NCBI RefSeq assembly: GCF_947504105.1
Contig: NZ_CANNGP010000013.1
Coordinates: forward strand, 1-64,000
Origin: an uncultured Tateyamaria sp.
Lineage (GTDB): Bacteria; Pseudomonadota; Alphaproteobacteria; Rhodobacterales; Rhodobacteraceae
DNA length: 64,000 bases
Reading direction: 5' to 3'
Shown: positions 60,215-64,000 of the stretch, one piece after another
Layout of the letters: each line of letters starts with the position of its first letter
Position numbering within the stretch: the first letter of the stretch is position 1
Program-made: the position numbers and the translations under genes
The notes under the pieces: model-generated
Databases searched by the model: none
What the model was told of the DNA's origin: nothing
The model's input: only the letters and a program-made list of their open reading frames with translations

Positions 60215-60233
60215 GTTGTCCGATGGGGGCAAC
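60215..60233. promoter_or_regulatory. Candidate GntR operator palindrome
   Basis: GTTGTCC (60215-60221) and GGGCAAC (60227-60233) form seven-base arms with one mismatch around a GATGG spacer. It lies between the GntR and dctP genes, 85 bases before the dctP ATG. The TTGTC-type half-site resembles other FCD-family operators. No experimental support is available. Confidence 0.45.
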
Positions 60234-60317
60234 TACGCATAGCCTTCCCTCACGACACAACAAGGTGGGCGTTCGAACCTGCCAGGTGCACACACATAAA
60301 ATGTCAGGGAGGATGAC

Positions 60318-61343
60318 ATGACATTTCTGAAGAAGGCGGCCTCGGTCGCCGCCGTAGCTGCACTCGCAGCCACCACAGCGCTGACAGCGTCGGCAGAAAC
60401 AACGAAGCTACGGATCCAGACTCATTATGCCCCCGAGACGGTCTCGGGCAAGCTCGCCGCGCAATATATGGAAGACATCCAGACGATGTCGGGCGGCGAG
60501 ATCGAAGTCGAGATGTTCTACAGCTCTTCCGTCGTGAAGTCGGTTGAGACGTTCGATGCGGCCGCAACTGGTATCCTGGACTGCGATATGACTGGTGCTG
60601 GCTATCAAGTCGGCAAGAACTCGGCTTTCCAGTTCGTGGGCGACATCATGGGTGGCTATTCGACACCATACCAGCAGCTGTCGTGGCTGTATTTTGGTGG
60701 CGGTCGCGAAGCTGCGGCACCTCTGTACAACAAGTTCGGCATGGAGCTGATCGGCTGGTGGGTGTACGGTCAGGAATCCTTTGCATCCTCCAAGCCGATC
60801 GAGAAAGTCGCAGACTTCAAAGACTGGAAATTCCGGTCGCCCCCCGGCATGGAAACAAAGATCTTTGAAAAACTGGGCGCGTCGCCCATCGTGATGGACT
60901 TTACCGAGATCTTTACCGCGCTGGAAACAGGCATCATCGACGGTGCGGACGCTTCGGGTCTGGCCAACAACGTGGGCTTGGGTCTGTATGACATTGTGAA
61001 ATATGCCAACTTCCCTGGTTTCCACTCGATGCCGTCGGATCACCTGGCGTGCAACAAAGCCGTTTTCGACGCGATGCCTGAATCGCATCAGCGCATCATG
61101 AAGGTGGCCATGGAAGCGCTCGCTCTGCGCACCGCACTGACCTTCGAGAAGAAGAACGCCGAAGCTGCAGCCCAGCTGCGGGAGCAAGGCGTGACGCTGA
61201 GCCAGTGGGCACCTGAAGAGCTGGCCAAGTTCCGTGCTGCCGCACAGGCCACATGGCCTGAGTTCGCAGACACGCCTGAAGCCAAGGCGCTGGTCGAAGC
61301 ACACCTGACCTACCTCGGTCAATTGGGCCTCGTCTCTGAGTAA
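60318..61343 (+). CDS. dctP: TRAP transporter substrate-binding protein
   Basis: A 341-residue periplasmic receptor with a signal peptide (VAAVAALAATTALTASAETT). The mature protein has the DctP fold: FYSSSVVKSVETFDAAATGI, the substrate-carboxylate region DWKFRSPPGMETKIFEKLGA (Arg near 170), and ALETGIIDGADASGLANN. The latter blocks resemble the TakP/2-keto-acid-binding group, so a hydroxy, keto or sugar acid is a likely ligand. It is the first gene of the TRAP operon, divergent from GntR. Two hairpins follow before dctQ. Confidence 0.9.
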   Translation: MTFLKKAASVAAVAALAATTALTASAETTKLRIQTHYAPETVSGKLAAQYMEDIQTMSGGEIEVEMFYSSSVVKSVETFDAAATGILDCDMTGAGYQVGKNSAFQFVGDIMGGYSTPYQQLSWLYFGGGREAAAPLYNKFGMELIGWWVYGQESFASSKPIEKVADFKDWKFRSPPGMETKIFEKLGASPIVMDFTEIFTALETGIIDGADASGLANNVGLGLYDIVKYANFPGFHSMPSDHLACNKAVFDAMPESHQRIMKVAMEALALRTALTFEKKNAEAAAQLREQGVTLSQWAPEELAKFRAAAQATWPEFADTPEAKALVEAHLTYLGQLGLVSE

Positions 61344-61351
61344 GCGACCCT

Positions 61352-61378
61352 TTGGGGTCCCGCCACGCGGGGCCCCAA
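61352..61378 (+). terminator. Perfect-stem hairpin after dctP
   Basis: TTGGGGTCCCGC (61352-61363) pairs with GCGGGGCCCCAA (61367-61378) through twelve pairs (one T-G) around a CAC loop. It lies eight bases after the dctP stop. Such a structure can lower downstream expression and protect the dctP mRNA, giving excess binding protein. Confidence 0.78.
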
Positions 61379-61382
61379 GTCA

Positions 61383-61420
61383 CCCGCCGCAAATCAAGGC
61401 AAGATGCGCGCGGGTTTTTT
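61383..61420 (+). terminator. Second hairpin with a U6 run between dctP and dctQ
   Basis: CCCGC (61383-61387) can pair with GCGGG (61410-61414), followed by six T (61415-61420). It looks like an intrinsic terminator just after the first hairpin. Read-through would be needed for dctQM unless they have their own promoter. Confidence 0.6.
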
Positions 61421-61442
61421 CATACCATAGGGGGATTTCGCG

Positions 61443-62333
61443 ATGCAGGTGCGCTCCGGCACTCCGATAGAGTGGCTTGTGCCATTGGCATTCATCTTTT
61501 GCGCGGGCTGGGTAGTCTGGCACATGCCAGCCTTCACGCTCGACTTCTATCCCCCAACCGACGAATCCCAGTTCGATAAGTTATCGGCTCTATTCAAACG
61601 CAATGATGTCACCCCCAATATGGGCGGGCTGTTCGGCGGCTTTGCTGACATCGTGGACTGGCTTGCTGCCATAGGTGTTGTTGCCTTCGGGTATCTCGGT
61701 ATCCGAACTGTGCAGCGTGCAGGCATGGAATTTGAAAGCTGGCGTGCTGCGGACCGATTGGCCGTCTTCATCGGGCGCGTCACTATGATGTTGATCGTGC
61801 TTCTGACCAGCGTGATGCTGTACGAAGTGATCCTACGCTATGTGTTTGAGGCACCAACGCTCTGGGCCAATGAACTCAGTCTGTGGTTGGCGGGCTTTGT
61901 GTTCCTCTGCGCAGGCCTTTATGCCATGCAGCAGCGCAGCCACATTCGCATTGTTCTTTTGTACGACGCGGTTCCGCGCTCGGTGCAACGGATCTTCGAC
62001 ACTATCTCGACCGTGCTTATCGTCGTCTTCGCTTTCTTCCTGATCTACGGAGGGTATGGCGAGGCGTTCGACAAGTTCTACCGTTGGGAGACCTTCGGTA
62101 CCGCCTTTGACCCGCCCATTCCCGCCACGATGAAGCCAATGGTGCTGTTTGTCGTCGGCATGGTGGCTATTCAGGCTGTCATCAACCTGGTCTCTGATTG
62201 GAATGCCGAGGAAGTGCATTACGGGGGCGAAGACCTTGATGAAGAAGAGATCGAGCGCATCAAGGCGCAAGTTGCAAACGAAGGGGTCGGCGACCTCGAC
62301 GTGACCGGCCAACACGTGTCGACAAAGGACTAA
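61443..62333 (+). CDS. dctQ: TRAP transporter small permease with extra N-terminal segment
   Basis: A 296-residue inner-membrane protein. The C-terminal part (from about residue 100) is a DctQ-type four-helix unit with ILRYVFEAPTLWANELSLWL and the AGLYAMQQRSHIRIVLLYD motif. The first 100 residues add two hydrophobic segments (WLVPLAFIFCAGWVVWHMP and DIVDWLAAIGVVAFGYLGI), making it longer than ordinary DctQ (about 160-200). The C-terminus is acidic (GGEDLDEEEIERI). It starts 99 bases after dctP with no strong ribosome site, and dctM follows four bases after its stop. Confidence 0.87.
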   Translation: MQVRSGTPIEWLVPLAFIFCAGWVVWHMPAFTLDFYPPTDESQFDKLSALFKRNDVTPNMGGLFGGFADIVDWLAAIGVVAFGYLGIRTVQRAGMEFESWRAADRLAVFIGRVTMMLIVLLTSVMLYEVILRYVFEAPTLWANELSLWLAGFVFLCAGLYAMQQRSHIRIVLLYDAVPRSVQRIFDTISTVLIVVFAFFLIYGGYGEAFDKFYRWETFGTAFDPPIPATMKPMVLFVVGMVAIQAVINLVSDWNAEEVHYGGEDLDEEEIERIKAQVANEGVGDLDVTGQHVSTKD

Positions 62334-62337
62334 GCCC

Positions 62338-63960
62338 ATGGATATCGGTACTATTTCGCTTGTCCTGATGCTGGGGCTGATCCTTCTCCTTGCTATCGGA
62401 ATGCCCCTTGGTCTGGCCTCTGCCATCCTTGCGGTGGGCGTGCTGGTCATGAAATTCGAGCCGGAGCTGTTGCTCGCCCCATGGACTTTTGGTGACGGCA
62501 TTCTGACCGGACGACCGGGGGCAGGGCCGCTCAATATCCTTGCCCAGCGAATATACGGGCTCTTAACGGACTATGTCCTCATATCCATTCCGCTCTTCAT
62601 CTTTATGGCAGCATTGCTGGAACGCTCGGGCATCGCGAAAGAGATGTATTCGTCCCTGAACATCTGGCTGAACCGGACCCGGGGCGGCATCGCCATTGTG
62701 ACATCCATCATGGCCGTCATCATGGCTGCGATGTCAGGTATTATCGGGGGCGAAGTGGTCCTGTTGGGGTTGATCGCTCTGCCACAGATGCTGCGGCTTG
62801 GCTACAATCAGAACCTCGCCATCGGGGTAATCTGCGCGTCGGGTTCCCTTGGGACGATGATCCCGCCATCGATCGTGCTGATCATCTACGGTCTGATCAC
62901 CGAAACCTCGATCAAGGCATTGTTCACGGCGTCCTTCATCCCCGGGTTCATGCTGGCGTCGTTCATCATCATCTACATCATCATTCGCACACAGCTGCGG
63001 CCCGAAGATGCGCCTCTGCCCGGCCCGGTCGAAGGCGAGCCGCAAGGGCGTGAAAAAACAGCTCTGTTCTTTGCTTTCCTGAACGTGGTTGTCGGCGGGT
63101 TTTCGGCAGCCTTGTTCCTGCGCGCCAGTTTCTTTGAATTCTCTGGCTCGAATGCAGACAACACGGGTGATGCGGCGTTCTGGGGCACCGCCGAATACAT
63201 CGGTATCTTTGGCGGTATGCTGGCGGTGAGCGTTGTTTTGGCCCTGTTCGTATTTGGCCGGACCCGTACCGCGTTGGGCTGGTCGATGGGTAAAGGTCTT
63301 GTGCCGCCCATCGTTGTGATCGGGGTTGTCATGGGGTCGATCTATGGCGGTATCACCGGCATCACTGAGGCTGCAGGTATGGGTGCCATGGCCGTGTTCG
63401 TGATCGCCTTTCTGCGCGGCGAGGCGTCGTTCGATCTTGTGTGGGAATCGCTGATGCGCACACTCAAGTCCACGGGAACGATAATCTGGGTGACCATTGG
63501 TGCTACGGCCTTGGCCGGGGCCTATACCATCGCAGGCGGTCCAACATATGTGGCCGATTTCATTGTCGGGTCCGAACTGCCGACCATGCTGGTCATCCTG
63601 ATGATGATGGTGATCCTGCTGTTCATGGGCGCGTTCATGGATTGGGTGGGGATCGTGTTGCTCATCATCCCTGTGTTCCTGCCAATCGTACTGAAGTTGC
63701 CGATTGACGAGATTGGCCTGTTTGGTGAACTGAACCCGCGCCATGTGGCGATCTGGTTCGGGGTTGTGTTCTGTATGAACATGCAGGTGTCGTTCCTGTC
63801 CCCGCCCTTTGGTCCTGCTGCGTTCTACCTGAAATCCGTGGCACCGCCGCACATCAAGTTGACTGACATCTTCAAAGGGTTCCTGCCCTTTATCGGCATC
63901 CAGCTGATTGCCCTGTCGGTACTGCTGATCTGGCCGCCGATCATCTCGATCTTGCTCTAG
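62338..63960 (+). CDS. dctM: TRAP transporter large permease
   Basis: A 540-residue inner-membrane protein with about a dozen or more hydrophobic segments; it is the sodium-coupled channel of the TRAP system. Family blocks: LNIWLNRTRGGIAIVTSIMA, ICASGSLGTMIPPSIVLIIY, GGITGITEAAGMGAMAVFVI and GAFMDWVGIVLLIIPVFLPI. It is about 100 residues longer than typical DctM; the insertion lies around residues 225-320 and includes an extra loop and two hydrophobic segments (FAFLNVVVGGFSAALFLRAS, YIGIFGGMLAVSVVLALFVF). This matches the enlarged DctQ. It is the last complete gene of the window. Confidence 0.92.
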   Translation: MDIGTISLVLMLGLILLLAIGMPLGLASAILAVGVLVMKFEPELLLAPWTFGDGILTGRPGAGPLNILAQRIYGLLTDYVLISIPLFIFMAALLERSGIAKEMYSSLNIWLNRTRGGIAIVTSIMAVIMAAMSGIIGGEVVLLGLIALPQMLRLGYNQNLAIGVICASGSLGTMIPPSIVLIIYGLITETSIKALFTASFIPGFMLASFIIIYIIIRTQLRPEDAPLPGPVEGEPQGREKTALFFAFLNVVVGGFSAALFLRASFFEFSGSNADNTGDAAFWGTAEYIGIFGGMLAVSVVLALFVFGRTRTALGWSMGKGLVPPIVVIGVVMGSIYGGITGITEAAGMGAMAVFVIAFLRGEASFDLVWESLMRTLKSTGTIIWVTIGATALAGAYTIAGGPTYVADFIVGSELPTMLVILMMMVILLFMGAFMDWVGIVLLIIPVFLPIVLKLPIDEIGLFGELNPRHVAIWFGVVFCMNMQVSFLSPPFGPAAFYLKSVAPPHIKLTDIFKGFLPFIGIQLIALSVLLIWPPIISILL

Positions 63961-63971
63961 GGGTTTGTGGC

Positions 63972-64000
63972 GTGGACTACATTCGCCTTGATCCGTCCGA
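63972..64000 (+). CDS. Possible start of the next gene (truncated by the window)
   Basis: A GTG at 63972 opens a frame reading V-D-Y-I-R-L-D-P-S to the end of the window, 11 bases after the dctM stop. It could be the next gene of the catabolic operon. Too little is present to assign a product. Confidence 0.3.

Overview
The window looks like a chromosomal segment of a marine alphaproteobacterium of the Rhodobacteraceae (Roseobacter group). The support is high GC coding sequence, tightly overlapping operons, a nadABC block next to thiC, a MoxR-DUF58-DUF4159 cluster beside DUF1285, gpmI-envC-ctpA, a TRAP transporter with sugar-acid genes, and a 17-base perfect complement to an alphaproteobacterial 16S rRNA 3' tail. 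The assignment is by family recognition; no database search was run.

Layout. 1-6181 is one minus-strand cofactor operon under a TPP riboswitch: thiC, thiO, thiD, nadA, nadB, nadC. Two of its genes are damaged. ThiO stops after about 200 residues, and the usual thiazole genes (thiS, thiG, thiE, thiF) are absent before thiD. NadA lacks the whole first domain. 6190-8940 is a decayed accessory patch with a 5'-truncated IS110 transposase abutting a phage Mu F-like head gene fragment. 8938-14033 is a minus-strand housekeeping run (arfB, an 18-codon mini-ORF, yhhQ, an esterase-like phytase protein, mepA, an MFS transporter, a thioesterase). 14159-19543 holds yggT, recQ, yaaA and a soluble hybrid histidine kinase.

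19689-27025 carries a bacterial alpha-2-macroglobulin gene interrupted by two opposite one-base frameshifts, followed by its usual partner pbpC (PBP1C). 27022-33708 is a four-gene, translationally coupled moxR operon. 33766-42046 holds small conserved genes, polA, a soluble MCP-like protein, a zinc-finger mini-protein, twin DUF1203 genes and an EEP-family nuclease. 42290-45268 is a lone error-prone polymerase gene (dnaE2/imuC) with a near-consensus SOS box and a missing C-terminal domain. Next come a NIF3/YqfO-like protein and the gpmI-envC-ctpA run, then a gene-poor scar (49935-50568).

50569-64000 is a sugar-acid catabolic locus. A minus operon encodes an SDR, an IlvD/Edd dehydratase, an FAH-family hydrolase, a 2-hydroxyacid dehydrogenase and an enolase-superfamily dehydratase. 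A plus operon encodes a HIBADH-like dehydrogenase and a DenD-like epimerase-family dehydrogenase. These are followed by an FAD/NAD(P)-binding protein, a GntR regulator and a divergent TRAP transporter. The likely logic is uptake of a sugar acid by TRAP, dehydration and oxidation, then C-C hydrolysis to central metabolites, under GntR control. The exact substrate is not readable from the sequence.

Points most worth a second look: the paired deletions in thiO/nadA, the mini-ORF with an extreme Shine-Dalgarno ahead of arfB, the truncated solo dnaE2, the frameshifted macroglobulin gene, and the two-dehydratase sugar-acid cluster. No tRNA, rRNA, CRISPR array or intact mobile element was seen.
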